Positions 1-8,999 of a stretch of DNA of 64,000 bases are shown here, one piece after another. The translations under genes and the position numbers were made by a program. Under the pieces are notes generated by a model. That model was given only the letters and a program-made list of their open reading frames with translations. It made no database searches and had not been told where the DNA came from. Where the stretch lies: positions 1-64,000 of the forward strand of contig NZ_LHPC01000018.1 in the NCBI RefSeq assembly GCF_001297125.1, in the 5' to 3' direction. This DNA comes from Pseudomonas sp. RIT-PI-q (lineage in GTDB: Bacteria > Pseudomonadota > Gammaproteobacteria > Pseudomonadales > Pseudomonadaceae). Within the stretch, counting starts at the first letter, position 1. Each line of letters starts with the position of its first letter.

Positions 1-11
1 CCCGAACCCCG

Positions 12-169
12 TGTAGCAGCTGGCGAAGCCTGCGTTCGGCTCGGCCCGCGATCGGACGGAGCAGTCGCCTACTGAACACGCGGTCTCCCAATGGCAATGC
101 ATTGCCTGACTCACGTCTGCTTCGTCCGATCGCGGCCCGAGCCGAACGCAGGCTTCGCCAGCTGCTACA
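12..169. repeat. REP pair, family A (long spacer)
   Basis: Two inverted copies of an element beginning TGTAGCAGCTGGCGAAGCC face each other, so the whole forms a long palindrome. The same family recurs at 19523-19655 and 44272-44404. The open frame of the next gene runs back into this element, so upstream start codons inside it were not used. Confidence 0.85.
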
Positions 170-201
170 TAAAGCGATTGCGTCTCCCCTTGCGAGCCCT
201 C

Positions 202-1224
202 ATGAACCACAGCATCGACCAAAGCCATCGCGACCCGGACCTGTTTGGTCTGCTTTACGGTTTCAGTTTTCGTCCCGGCGAGCGCGGTCGGGAGATCGAC
301 TCGGCCAAGGCGTTGCAGTGCCTGCAACAACCGGACGACAGTGAAGAATTTCTCTGGTTGCACCTGAACCTCGCTCACGCCGCGTGCGAGCGCTGGATGA
401 AAAGCCATCTGGAATTGCCCGAGGAGTTTTTCGAAGCGCTGCACGAAGGCTCGCGTTCGACGCGCATCGAGCACGTCGATTCGGCGTTGCTGGCGGTGGT
501 CAACGACGTGGTGTTCAACCTCAGCAGCATGGTTTCTTCGGATGTGTCGACGTTGTGGGTCTGCGCCCGCAGTCGGCTGATCATTAGCGCGCGCCTGCAA
601 CCGCTGCACTCGGTGGACAAGCTGCGCTCGTCGGTGAAGGCCGGTGAATGCTTCCGTTCGCCACTGGAGTTGCTGGTGCATTTGCTCCGAGATCAGGGCG
701 AAGTGCTGACCCAGATCGTGCGCAAGACCAGCCTCAGCGTCGACCAGATCGAAGATGAGTTGCTGTCCTCGCGGCTGTCGACCAACCGCGCCGAGCTGGG
801 TGCCAATCGCCGGGTGCTGGTGCGTCTGCAACGGCTGCTGGCGCTAGAGCCGGGCTCGCTGCTGCGCCTGCTCAATCGCCCACCGCAGTGGCTGCAGAAG
901 GAGGACGTCAAGGAGCTGCGCAAGTCCACCGAGGAGTTCGCGCTGATCATCAACGACCTCACGGCACTGGGTGAGCGGATCAAGCTGTTGCAGGAAGAGA
1001 TCGCCGCCAACCTCAATGAACAGAGCAACCGCACGCTGTTTACCCTGACCGTGGTCACGGTGCTGGCATTGCCGATCAACATTATCGCGGGGTTCTTCGG
1101 CATGAACGTCGGCGGAGTGCCGCTTTCCGGTGATCCGGAGGGGTTCTGGATTCTGGTGGCGCTGGTGGCAACGTTTACCGTGATTGCCGGGCGCTGGGCG
1201 TTTCGCAAGCGCCAGGATTACTAA
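202..1224 (+). CDS. zntB: CorA/ZntB-family divalent metal transporter
   Basis: Inner-membrane transporter of the CorA superfamily, predicted to form a pentamer and move divalent cations (zinc in ZntB, magnesium in CorA). The protein is 340 aa, normal for the family. It has a long soluble N-terminal domain, then two C-terminal membrane helices at about 278-298 and 313-332. The diagnostic GMN motif is at 300-302, followed by NVGGVP as in ZntB. The frame is open back to position 91, but that part lies in a REP palindrome; ATG at 202 fits the family length. The gene stands alone with REP elements on both sides. Substrate is not decided by sequence: family assignment is firm, the ZntB label less so. 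Confidence 0.88.
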   Translation: MNHSIDQSHRDPDLFGLLYGFSFRPGERGREIDSAKALQCLQQPDDSEEFLWLHLNLAHAACERWMKSHLELPEEFFEALHEGSRSTRIEHVDSALLAVVNDVVFNLSSMVSSDVSTLWVCARSRLIISARLQPLHSVDKLRSSVKAGECFRSPLELLVHLLRDQGEVLTQIVRKTSLSVDQIEDELLSSRLSTNRAELGANRRVLVRLQRLLALEPGSLLRLLNRPPQWLQKEDVKELRKSTEEFALIINDLTALGERIKLLQEEIAANLNEQSNRTLFTLTVVTVLALPINIIAGFFGMNVGGVPLSGDPEGFWILVALVATFTVIAGRWAFRKRQDY

Positions 1225-1235
1225 GTCCACATCCT

Positions 1236-1325
1236 TGTAGGAGCGAGGCTTGCCCGCGAATGGCGCACCTCGGTCTAACTCAATGACCGCGTTATCGTTC
1301 TTCGCGGGCAAGCCTCGCTCCTACA
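1236..1325. repeat. REP pair, family B
   Basis: Inverted pair of TGTAGGAGCGAGGCTTGCCC elements just after the zntB-like gene. It probably acts as a transcript-end hairpin, since no other terminator is visible here. Confidence 0.85.
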
Positions 1326-1435
1326 GGGTTGGTGTGTAATTGGGAAAAAAACCAAACACTGATCCAACGCAGCCTCTCTGTAACATTCAGCAACGATCAT
1401 GGCAGACACTCCTTCCCTCCTCAGGATTGTCCGTC

Positions 1436-3052
1436 ATGGCTACTCCTTCCTTCACCGCCGCCCCGGCGCCCGCCACCAGTAGTGCCAAGCCGCAATTTGA
1501 TAAAAAACCCGGCTTGCTGACGATCGTGGTGTTTTTCGCAGTATTGGCTATTGGCTTGCTGTTTACCGCTTACAGCCTGATGCACGACATGAACGAACTC
1601 GGCACCGTGGTGACCACCTGGACGCCGTTTCTGTTGCTCGGCGTGGCGCTGGTGATTGCGCTGGGCTTTGAGTTCGTCAACGGTTTCCACGACACCGCCA
1701 ACGCGGTGGCCACGGTGATTTACACCAACTCGCTGCCGCCGAATGTCGCGGTGGTCTGGTCCGGGTTCTTCAACTTCCTCGGCGTGTTGCTGTCCAGCGG
1801 CGCGGTCGCGTTCGGCATCATCGCCCTGCTGCCGGTGGAGCTGATCCTACAGGTCGGCTCCTCCGCCGGTTTCGCCATGATCTTCGCCCTGCTGATCGCC
1901 GCGATCCTGTGGAACCTCGGCACCTGGTGGCTGGGCCTGCCAGCGTCGTCGTCGCACACGTTGATCGGTTCGATCATTGGTGTCGGCGTCGCCAACGCGC
2001 TGATGCATGGCCGTGACGGCACCAGCGGCGTGGACTGGGCGCAGGCGACCAAAATCGGTTATGCGCTGCTACTGTCGCCGCTGGTCGGCTTCGGCTTCGC
2101 CGCTTTGTTGCTGCTGGCCCTGCGCGCCTTCGTGAAGAATCGCGCGCTGTACAAAGAACCGAAAGGCACCACCCCGCCACCGTGGTGGATTCGCGGTCTG
2201 CTGATCGTGACCTGCACCGGCGTGTCCTTCGCCCACGGTTCTAACGACGGCCAGAAAGGCATGGGCCTGATCATGCTGATTCTGGTCGGCACCCTGCCCA
2301 TGGCTTACGCGCTGAACCGCACCATGCCGGCGGATCAGGCGTTGCAGTTCGCCGCCGTGGCGGAAGTCACCCAGCAAGCACTGGTCAAGGCTGCGCCGCA
2401 ACCGGCCCCGGCCGACCCGCGCCCGATACTGTCCGAATACGTGCGCAGCAAGGAAGCGACACCGCAACTGGTGCCGGCGCTCGCTGCACTGACCGGCCGC
2501 ATCGGCGCTGAGGTCAAGGGTTATGGTTCGTTGTCGAAGGTGCCCGCCGAGGCCGTGGGCAACGTGCGAAACGACATGTACCTGACCAGCGAAACCATTC
2601 GCCTGATGGACAAGAACAAGGTCGGCAACTTCGACGCCGACACCAGCAGCAAGCTGCAACTGTTCAAACAGCAGATCGACAACTCCACGCGGTTCATTCC
2701 GCTGTGGGTGAAAATCGCCGTGGCCATCGCGCTGGGGCTGGGCACCATGGTCGGCTGGAAGCGCATCGTGGTGACGGTCGGCGAGAAGATCGGCAAGACT
2801 CACCTGACGTACGCCCAAGGCGCTTCGGCGGAAACCGTGGCCATGCTGACCATCGGCGCGGCGGACATGTTCGGGCTTCCGGTGTCGACCACGCATGTAT
2901 TGTCTTCGGGGGTGGCCGGGACCATGGTCGCCAACGGCGGCGGATTGCAGATGAAGACCATCCGCAACCTGTTGATGGCTTGGGTGCTGACCTTGCCGGC
3001 GGCGATTCTGCTGTCGGGCAGCTTGTATTGGCTGTTCACCCAATTGTTCTGA
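1436..3052 (+). CDS. pit: PiT-family inorganic phosphate transporter
   Basis: Low-affinity phosphate (metal-phosphate) symporter in the inner membrane. With the ATG at 1436 it has 538 aa and many hydrophobic segments. The two PiT repeats are visible: GFHDTANA at 83-90 in the first half and FGLPVSTTHV at about 479-488 in the second. A hydrophilic loop of roughly 150 residues lies between them, starting after the FAHGSNDGQKG segment. The frame is open from 1340, but those extra residues are not membrane-like and 1436 begins a typical N-terminus. Its last 35-40 bases are copied three times in the tandem array that follows. It is convergent with the LysR gene beyond the array. Confidence 0.93.
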   Translation: MATPSFTAAPAPATSSAKPQFDKKPGLLTIVVFFAVLAIGLLFTAYSLMHDMNELGTVVTTWTPFLLLGVALVIALGFEFVNGFHDTANAVATVIYTNSLPPNVAVVWSGFFNFLGVLLSSGAVAFGIIALLPVELILQVGSSAGFAMIFALLIAAILWNLGTWWLGLPASSSHTLIGSIIGVGVANALMHGRDGTSGVDWAQATKIGYALLLSPLVGFGFAALLLLALRAFVKNRALYKEPKGTTPPPWWIRGLLIVTCTGVSFAHGSNDGQKGMGLIMLILVGTLPMAYALNRTMPADQALQFAAVAEVTQQALVKAAPQPAPADPRPILSEYVRSKEATPQLVPALAALTGRIGAEVKGYGSLSKVPAEAVGNVRNDMYLTSETIRLMDKNKVGNFDADTSSKLQLFKQQIDNSTRFIPLWVKIAVAIALGLGTMVGWKRIVVTVGEKIGKTHLTYAQGASAETVAMLTIGAADMFGLPVSTTHVLSSGVAGTMVANGGGLQMKTIRNLLMAWVLTLPAAILLSGSLYWLFTQLF

Positions 3053-3801
3053 CCCCAAGACCTGTGTAGGAGCTGACTTGCCAGCGAAGAGGCCCTCGAT
3101 ATTTGCATCGCCCTTCAGGCCGCCTTCGCTGGCAAGCCAGCTCCTACAAGGTTGTGGATTGGATGACGGTCCCCAACCATTCCATGAATGCCGTTGCCGG
3201 GCAGCTTGTACTGGCTGCTCACCCCATTGTTCTGACGCCAACACCTCTGTAGGAGCTGGCTTGCCAGCGAAGAGGCCCTCGATATTTGCATCGCCCTTCA
3301 GGCCGCCTTCGCTGGCAAGCCAGCTCCTACAGGTGATGGGTTGTTGTGGATTGGATAACGGCCCCCAACCAATCCATGAATGCCGTTGCCGGGCAGCTTG
3401 TACTGGCTGCTCACCCCATTGTTCTGACGCCAAGACCTGTGTAGGAGCTGGCTTGCCAGCGAAGAGGCCCTCGATATTTGCATCGCCCTTCAGGCCGCCT
3501 TCGCTGGCAAGCCAGCTCCTACAGGTGATGGGTTGTTGTGGATTGGATAACGGCCCCCAACCAATCCATGAATGCCGTTGCCGGGCAGCTTGTACTGGCT
3601 GCTCACCCCATTGTTCTGACGCCAAGACCTGTGTAGGAGCTGGCTTGCCAGCGAAGAGGCCCTCGATATTTGCATCGCCCTTCAGGCCGCCTTCGCTGGC
3701 AAGCCAGCTCCTACAGGTGATGGGTTGTTGTGGATTGGATAACGGCCCCCAACCAAGCCATGAATGCCCGAACCCGCAACGGCAGATGCCGTTGCCGGGC
3801 A
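3015..3801. repeat. Tandem array of ~192-bp units containing copies of both flanking gene ends
   Basis: Each unit holds, in order, a copy of the 3' end of the phosphate transporter gene with its stop, a REP pair of the TGTAGGAGCTGGCTTGCCAG family, and a copy of the 3' end of the convergent LysR gene. Using CGGGCA as anchor, units begin at 3015 (inside the real transporter gene), 3198, 3390 and 3582; the matching CGGGCA in the LysR gene is at 3796. Spacings are 183, 192, 192 and 214 bases. The central units are almost identical. Copy 1 differs by a 9-base deletion and several substitutions. The last spacing is longer because the real LysR end keeps about 22 bases, bounded by ATGCC repeats, that the copies lack. 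Confidence 0.93.
3065..3715. repeat. Four family C REP pairs inside the tandem array
   Basis: REP pairs lie at about 3065-3148, 3248-3331, 3440-3523 and 3632-3715, each an inverted TGTAGGAGCTGGCTTGCCAG pair with the same inner spacer. The last one supplies the TAG stop codon (3711-3713) of the LysR gene on the minus strand. Confidence 0.9.
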
Positions 3802-4619
3802 TAGAGCAGCGAACCCTCCATCGACGGTGCATTGTGCTGTGGCAGCACCGCCACCAACTCGCCGCTGAGCAGGTAGGGTTTCATGCCCATCATCGGCGCC
3901 TGTGCCAAACCGAACCCACCCAGGCACGCCGATTCATAACCGTCAGTGCTGTTCACCGTGACGCTGCCGGCCATCGATACTCGATGCAGCTGGCCAACTT
4001 CCTCGTACAAAAATCCTTCCGACCGCGCGCCCAGCACACCGACGTAATGCACCAGTCGATGCTGCGCCAGATCGTCCAGCGTTTCGGGGATGCCATAGCG
4101 CTGCACATACGCTGGGCTGACGCAGTTGACCATGGTGAAATCGCACAGGTGACGCGCGACCACCGATTGATCCGGCTGAGCGCCAACGCGAACCACACAA
4201 TCGAAGCCTTCGCTGAGCAAATCGACGCGGCGGTCGGTGGTGCTGATTTCGAGCTCAAGATTAGGGTGCAGCGCCATGAATTCCGGCAGCCGTGGCATCA
4301 CGATGCGACGGGCCAGGATGTTCGGCATGTCGACGCGAATCCGCCCGGTGAGTGAGGCCGCGTCCTGGCGAAACAGCCCTTCGATTTCGTCCATGTGCGA
4401 CAGCAAATCCTTGCTGCGCTCATACAACACCAAGCCGTCCTGAGTCGCCTGCACCTTGCGCGTGGTGCGTTGCAGCAAGCGCGTTCCTAACAGCGCTTCC
4501 AAGGCCTGCACGTGCTCCGACACCGTGGACCGGGGCAAACCCAGACTTTCACCGGCGAGGGTAAAACTCGACATTTCGCTGACGCGGACGAAGGTGCGCA
4601 GCAGTTCCAGTTTGTTCAT
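3711..4619 (-). CDS. LysR-family transcriptional regulator
   Basis: Probable DNA-binding regulator of 302 aa with the usual LysR layout: an N-terminal winged helix-turn-helix in about the first 60 residues (MNKLELLRTFVRVSEMSSFT, then a recognition helix around SLGLPRSTVSEHV) and a C-terminal effector-binding domain. The start at 4619 begins the canonical LysR N-terminus; the longer open frame upstream has no family match. It is divergent from the SDR gene at 4741, its likely target, with a 121-base shared control region in which CGGATAAA occurs twice. The stop codon lies inside a REP element, and the last ~50 bases are duplicated in the neighbouring array. Confidence 0.9.
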   Translation of the reverse strand: MNKLELLRTFVRVSEMSSFTLAGESLGLPRSTVSEHVQALEALLGTRLLQRTTRKVQATQDGLVLYERSKDLLSHMDEIEGLFRQDAASLTGRIRVDMPNILARRIVMPRLPEFMALHPNLELEISTTDRRVDLLSEGFDCVVRVGAQPDQSVVARHLCDFTMVNCVSPAYVQRYGIPETLDDLAQHRLVHYVGVLGARSEGFLYEEVGQLHRVSMAGSVTVNSTDGYESACLGGFGLAQAPMMGMKPYLLSGELVAVLPQHNAPSMEGSLLYARQRHLPLRVRAFMAWLGAVIQSTTTHHL

Positions 4620-4740
4620 GGGCCGACCTTCTATTGTTCGGATAAACCGACCAGTGATTCCAGTTTCACTCTGTTTATCACTACAAGGCGGATAAATAAA
4701 CTTCCTCACATCAACCAACCACTGCTCTTGAGGAAGTCCC

Positions 4741-5499
4741 ATGAACCGTAAAATCGCACTGATCACCGGCGCCAGCCGCGGCCTTGGCAAAAACGCAGCC
4801 CTGCACCTCGCAGCCCAAGGCATCGACGTCATCGGCACCTACAACAGCAAGGCTGATGAGGCGCACGCACTGGTCGCAGAAATCGAAAATCTCGGCGGTC
4901 GCGCCGCCATGCTGCAACTCGACGTTGGCCGCAGTGAAGGCTTCGCCGACTTCGCCACTCAGGTGGCCGATGTATTGAGCCGCCATTTTGATCGCGAGCA
5001 TTTTGACTTCTTGATCAACAACGCCGGCATCGGCCTGAATGCGAGTTTCGTCGACACCACCGTCGCCCAGTTCGACTTGCTGATGAACATCCATTTGAAG
5101 GGGCCGTTTTTCCTGACGCAAAACCTGCTGCCGCTGATGGCAGACGGTGGACGAATCCTCAACGTGTCCAGCGGTCTGACCCGCTTCAGCTTGCCGGGTT
5201 ACGGTGCTTATGCGGCGATGAAAGGGGCGATGGAAGTGCTGACGCGCTACCAGGCCAAGGAACTCGGTGCCCGTGGGATTTCCGTGAATACTTTGGCGCC
5301 TGGCGCGATCGAAACCGATTTCGGCGGCGGTACGGTGCGCGATAACAGCGAAGTGAACAGCTACGTGGCTGGCAATACCGCGCTGGGTCGCGTCGGTCTG
5401 CCGGACGACATTGGCGCTGCGATTGCGTTGTTGCTGGCGCCGGGCAGTCAGTGGATCAACGGCCAGCGTGTCGAGGCGTCGGGCGGAATGTTTCTGTAA
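4741..5499 (+). CDS. SDR-family NAD(P)-dependent oxidoreductase
   Basis: Classical short-chain dehydrogenase of 252 aa. The nucleotide-binding glycine motif TGASRGLG is at 9-16, NNAG at 93-96, the catalytic serine at 143/144, and the YxxxK pair at Tyr157 and Lys161. The C-terminus (GQRVEASGGMFL) is typical of FabG-like SDRs. A GAGGA ribosome site sits just upstream of the ATG. The divergent LysR gene suggests inducible expression. The substrate cannot be told from sequence. Confidence 0.92.
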   Translation: MNRKIALITGASRGLGKNAALHLAAQGIDVIGTYNSKADEAHALVAEIENLGGRAAMLQLDVGRSEGFADFATQVADVLSRHFDREHFDFLINNAGIGLNASFVDTTVAQFDLLMNIHLKGPFFLTQNLLPLMADGGRILNVSSGLTRFSLPGYGAYAAMKGAMEVLTRYQAKELGARGISVNTLAPGAIETDFGGGTVRDNSEVNSYVAGNTALGRVGLPDDIGAAIALLLAPGSQWINGQRVEASGGMFL

Positions 5500-5512
5500 C
5501 TGGCGTACCGTT

Positions 5513-5537
5513 GAGCGGGCTGAACATCAGCCCGCTC
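5513..5537. terminator. Hairpin between convergent SDR and NmrA genes
   Basis: A perfect 9-bp stem, GAGCGGGCT / AGCCCGCTC, with a 7-base loop lies between two convergent genes. There is no clear U run on either side, so it may be a weak bidirectional terminator or only a stabilising hairpin. Confidence 0.5.
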
Positions 5538-5543
5538 ATCCTT

Positions 5544-6398
5544 TCAACTGCGCGATACCAGACGCTCCAGCACCGTCAACAGCTCCACCCTGCCCTTGCG
5601 CGGCTCGCCTTCAAACTCGATCCAGCCCTCGTTGAACCCATCGATCATCTGCATTCGCGGCAGTGGATTGCGCATGCCTTGACTGGCGAACAACGCCTGC
5701 CACGTCTCGCGCGGCACACTTTGCATCCGTACCGGTTTGCCCAGCAGTGCGCTGAAAGCGGCGCCCAGTTGCAGCGGCGTGATGCGTTGCGGGCCTTCCA
5801 GTTCGACGATGCGTTTGCCCTGCCATGACGCCTGCAACAGCTCGGCAGCCACCCGGCCGACATCCGCCGTGGCGATCATCGGCACCGGTTTATCGAGGGG
5901 TTGCAGGAAACTCGGAATCATTCCTGAACCCATCGCGTGTTCGACGTCCCACTGAGCGTTTTCCATGAACCAGGCCGGGCGCAGGAAGGTGACAGGCGAC
6001 TGCAGATTCGTTAACGCCTGCTCCAGCAATTGCAGCTGGTTCAGCAGGTTTGGCTGAGTGGCTTGGGCGCCGATGGTCGACAGGCACACAACCTTACCGG
6101 GGCGCGCGGCTGCAAGCGCAAGACGGATGTTTTCCACTACTTGCCGGGTTTCCGGGAAGCCCGGCGACGGGTCGAAATTCGACGGCATCATCACAAATAC
6201 GCCTTCCACGCCGGAGAACGCCCGCGCCATGGCGTCACGATCGTCGACATCGGCAATCGCCACGTCACACCCGCGTTGCGCCCACGCCGCGCCTTTGTCT
6301 GCGCTACGCACCACGGCGCGCACGCTGTGACCGGCGGCCAACAATGTACGGGCGACTTCGCCGCCCACCTGCCCGGTAATGCCCATCACTGCATACAT
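5544..6398 (-). CDS. NmrA-like NAD(P)-binding protein
   Basis: Atypical short-chain dehydrogenase of the NmrA/HSCARG type, 284 aa. It starts with a Rossmann motif, MGITGQVGGEVARTLL (residues 5-20), followed by a basic VRAVVRSADKG segment that suggests NADP(H). The catalytic YxxxK of classical SDRs is not obvious, as usual in NmrA proteins, which act as redox sensors or as quinone, nitroreductase or azoreductase-type enzymes. It is divergent from the LysR gene at 6511, which probably controls it. Confidence 0.85.
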   Translation of the reverse strand: MYAVMGITGQVGGEVARTLLAAGHSVRAVVRSADKGAAWAQRGCDVAIADVDDRDAMARAFSGVEGVFVMMPSNFDPSPGFPETRQVVENIRLALAAARPGKVVCLSTIGAQATQPNLLNQLQLLEQALTNLQSPVTFLRPAWFMENAQWDVEHAMGSGMIPSFLQPLDKPVPMIATADVGRVAAELLQASWQGKRIVELEGPQRITPLQLGAAFSALLGKPVRMQSVPRETWQALFASQGMRNPLPRMQMIDGFNEGWIEFEGEPRKGRVELLTVLERLVSRS

Positions 6399-6510
6399 GA
6401 ATTGTTCTCCTGCTCGAAGACGACCTGTGTCGCGATGAGGAAATAGTCAGCGATAAACGAAGATTCTCCGATAGCATGAATGTCATTGCACACGTGATCA
6501 GGATTCATCA

Positions 6511-7425
6511 ATGAGCTTCGATGCCAGCCTTGCCAATGGCATGGGCGTGTTCAGCGCGGTGGTCGATGGCGGCAGTTTTGTCCGCGCCGCCGAAGCGCTG
6601 GAGCTGACGCCATCCGGCGTGAGCCGGGCCATTGCGCGCCTGGAAAAACGCCTGGGCATTCGCCTGTTCGACCGCACCACTCGCTCCGTCACGCTCACTG
6701 ACGAAGGCCGACGGTTTTACGGAGAAATCGCGCCGCTGCTGGCCAGTCTCGAAGAGGCTGCCAATTCGGCCTCGAGCAGCGCCACTCAGGTCAGAGGGCG
6801 CTTGCGGGTCAACATGGACCCGTATTTTTCGCGGCTGATTCTGGGCCCGGCGCTGGGGCGGTTCATGGCGCGCTATCCCGAGTTGTACCTGGAACTGCAA
6901 ACCCGCGATCAATTAGGCGACATGGTCGCGGACGGTTTTGATCTGGCGGTGCGCTTCGGCCACCCGGCGTCCTCGTCGCTGGTGGCGCGCAAGCTGCTGG
7001 ACGTGCGGGTGCTGACCCTCGCCTCGCCGGCTTACCTGAAAAAACACGGACGCCCGCTAACACCGCAAGACATGGAGCACGAGCAGCACGTGTGCATGCA
7101 GTTTCGCGATCCACAAACCGCCCGGCCGTTTGGCTGGGAATTCCATCAACCGGGAAGACCGGTGCTGCATGTGCAGCCGCACTGCCGATTGTTGGTCAAT
7201 GACGTCGGCACGTTGCACAGCGTCTGTGAAAGCGGCCAGGCCATCGCCCAGGTGCTGGACCTGGGGATAGCGCCGGCCTTGAAGGAGGGTCGTTTGATCG
7301 AGTTGTTTCCCGACTGGCCCGACGAGCGTTTTCCGTTGTTCGCGCTGTATCCGTCACGGCATTTGCCGGCGGCCAAGGTCCGGGCGTTTCTGGATTTTGT
7401 CATTGAGCTTTGTAGGGTGCGGTAG
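6511..7425 (+). CDS. LysR-family transcriptional regulator
   Basis: A 304-aa LysR protein. The helix-turn-helix (about residues 18-60: FVRAAEALELTPSGVSRAIARLEKR) is followed by LFDRTTRSVTLT and a substrate-binding-like domain resembling the CrgA/YhjC subgroup. The 112-base gap to the divergent NmrA-like gene probably contains its operator. Confidence 0.9.
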   Translation: MSFDASLANGMGVFSAVVDGGSFVRAAEALELTPSGVSRAIARLEKRLGIRLFDRTTRSVTLTDEGRRFYGEIAPLLASLEEAANSASSSATQVRGRLRVNMDPYFSRLILGPALGRFMARYPELYLELQTRDQLGDMVADGFDLAVRFGHPASSSLVARKLLDVRVLTLASPAYLKKHGRPLTPQDMEHEQHVCMQFRDPQTARPFGWEFHQPGRPVLHVQPHCRLLVNDVGTLHSVCESGQAIAQVLDLGIAPALKEGRLIELFPDWPDERFPLFALYPSRHLPAAKVRAFLDFVIELCRVR

Positions 7426-7430
7426 GCCAA

Positions 7431-7512
7431 GATCAAAAGATCGCAGCCTTCGGCAGCTCCTACAGGGGATCGCATTTCAACTGTAGGAGCTGCCGCAGGC
7501 TGCGATCTTTTG
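7431..7512. repeat. REP pair, family D
   Basis: Inverted pair of GATCAAAAGATCGCAGCCTT-type elements ending in CAGCTCCTACA, between convergent genes. Other copies are at 8898-8931, 22674-22758 and 32463-32540. Confidence 0.85.
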
Positions 7513-7515
7513 CTT

Positions 7516-7953
7516 TTATCCCTCGACAGACTGGCGCATCACCACGCGCTCGCGCACCACGTCATACACCCAGTGATAAACGTAGGTATACGGCAGGAAA
7601 AACAGCAACACACCGATGTCCAGCAGGAACGCTTGCCACAGGCTGATGTTCAGCCACCAGGCAATCAATGGCACACCGACCGCGACCAGGCCACCTTCGA
7701 ACAGCAAGGCATGGACGACACGTACCCAAGCGTTACGCACGATCTGCAAGCGCTCGAGCAGGCGGTCGAACAGGCCGTTGAAAACCACGTTCCAGGCCAG
7801 GGCCAGGGCCGCGATCGCCATGGTCACCAGGCCCATGTCGAGCATCGGTTTGTCCATGATCCAGGCCAGCAACGGGGTACAGATCAGGATGGCCAGCAGT
7901 TCGAAACCGACGGCCTGGAAAATACGTTCAGTGATGGATTTGTTGAGGGTCAT
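7516..7953 (-). CDS. PACE-family multidrug efflux transporter
   Basis: Small inner-membrane protein of 145 aa with four membrane helices arranged as two similar halves (bacterial transmembrane pair domains). The helices fall at about 11-31, 38-58, 80-103 and 108-128, with RIFQAVGFE near the N-terminus. The PACE family, with AceI as its founder, exports chlorhexidine and related biocides by proton exchange. ATG at 7953 has an AGGGAG ribosome site. It is divergent from a LysR gene at 8043, the standard PACE-regulator arrangement. Confidence 0.9.
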   Translation of the reverse strand: MTLNKSITERIFQAVGFELLAILICTPLLAWIMDKPMLDMGLVTMAIAALALAWNVVFNGLFDRLLERLQIVRNAWVRVVHALLFEGGLVAVGVPLIAWWLNISLWQAFLLDIGVLLFFLPYTYVYHWVYDVVRERVVMRQSVEG

Positions 7954-8042
7954 AATCAGACTCCCTAAGTGACTGTGGTTGCCATGATCGGCCATCACAC
8001 CGATACTTCATAACCAATAACCATCGATCAAGGCGATAGTTC

Positions 8043-8897
8043 ATGCCCTCCCACGAGGTGTTGCAGGCCTTCGTCCAAGCCGCGACCCAAGGCTCGTTTT
8101 CTGCTGCAGCGCGCAAGCTGGGGCGCAGTCAGTCGACCATCAGCGCGGCGGTCGCCAGCCTGGAAATCGATTTGAACCTGACCCTGTTCGACCGCCGCAG
8201 TCGCAAGCCGACACTGACGCCGGCCGGGCGCGTCATGCTGCTGCGGGCGGAAGAAATTCTGGCTGCCACCAGCCGTCTGGAAATGACCGCCAGCCAATTG
8301 TCCGAAGGGGTCGAGGCGAAACTGACGGTGGCGATTTCCGACACCTACCAGTCGGACCGATTTGAAGCAGCGCTGAGTAGCTTCGAGCAGCGGTATCCGG
8401 ACCTGGAACTTGAATGCCTGATTGCCGAATGCGATGACCTCGTGGCGTTGGTGCAAAGCGGCCGGGCGCATGTGGCCTTCGCTGAGATGCAGGACAGTTA
8501 CCCGCCGGATTTGGTCAGTTCGACGGTGGATGAACGCACGGAGATCGCGCTGTTTGTGGCCCATGAACACCCATTGGCGGCGCTGGGCACAGTCGATCAG
8601 GACGTGCTGCAACAACATCGCGAGTTGCGCCTGGCGACCATCGTCAATCCGTACGAAAGCCGGGCGAAGGGACGCGTCTGGTCGGCGCCGAGTTACTTGA
8701 TGTTGATGGAAATGGCTCAGGGCGGGTTTGGCTGGGCGCCGTTGCCTCGGTGGTTGGTGGGGCGTTTTGGGGCGGGGACGTTGCAGGAACTTCAGGTTCG
8801 CGGCTGGCCGAAAACGGTGTCGGTGGATGCGCTGTGGTCGCGGCAGCATCCGCCGGGGCCGGCGGGGAGTTGGTTGTTGAGCAAGATGCTGGAATGA
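8043..8897 (+). CDS. LysR-family regulator next to the PACE pump
   Basis: LysR protein of 284 aa: helix-turn-helix in residues 3-60 (VLQAFVQAATQGSFSAAARK, LGRSQSTISAAVASLE), then an effector domain. It is divergent from the PACE transporter gene with 89 bases between them. By analogy with AceR/AceI it probably activates the pump; this is inferred from position only. Confidence 0.9.
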   Translation: MPSHEVLQAFVQAATQGSFSAAARKLGRSQSTISAAVASLEIDLNLTLFDRRSRKPTLTPAGRVMLLRAEEILAATSRLEMTASQLSEGVEAKLTVAISDTYQSDRFEAALSSFEQRYPDLELECLIAECDDLVALVQSGRAHVAFAEMQDSYPPDLVSSTVDERTEIALFVAHEHPLAALGTVDQDVLQQHRELRLATIVNPYESRAKGRVWSAPSYLMLMEMAQGGFGWAPLPRWLVGRFGAGTLQELQVRGWPKTVSVDALWSRQHPPGPAGSWLLSKMLE

Positions 8898-8980
8898 GAT
8901 CAAAAGATCGCAGCCTTCGGCAGCTCCTACAGTTGATCTCCTGTGTACAGATCAACTGTGGGAGCGGGCTTGCCCGCGAT
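8898..8980. repeat. Two single REP elements of different families
   Basis: A single family D REP (8898-8931) overlaps the last bases of the LysR gene. It is followed by a single family B element (TGTGGGAGCGGGCTTGCCCG) at 8957-8980. They do not pair with each other, unlike most REPs in this window. Confidence 0.7.
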
Positions 8981-8999
8981 GGGGCCAGCAAATTTCACC

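Noticed and set aside
91..201. Extended N-terminus of the zntB-like gene
   Set aside because: The extra 37 codons lie within a REP palindrome; the family length fits the ATG at 202.
3065..3715. Regularly spaced repeats that could suggest a CRISPR array
   Set aside because: Spacers are identical copies of gene ends, repeats are REP pairs about 84 bases long, and no cas genes are present.
2069..4355. Long frames across the pit-LysR repeat array (587 codons on minus, 425 on plus), with repeated peptide units
   Set aside because: They are read-through of the 192-bp repeats, whose length is a multiple of three, plus antisense of pit and LysR. No start signal or domain is present.
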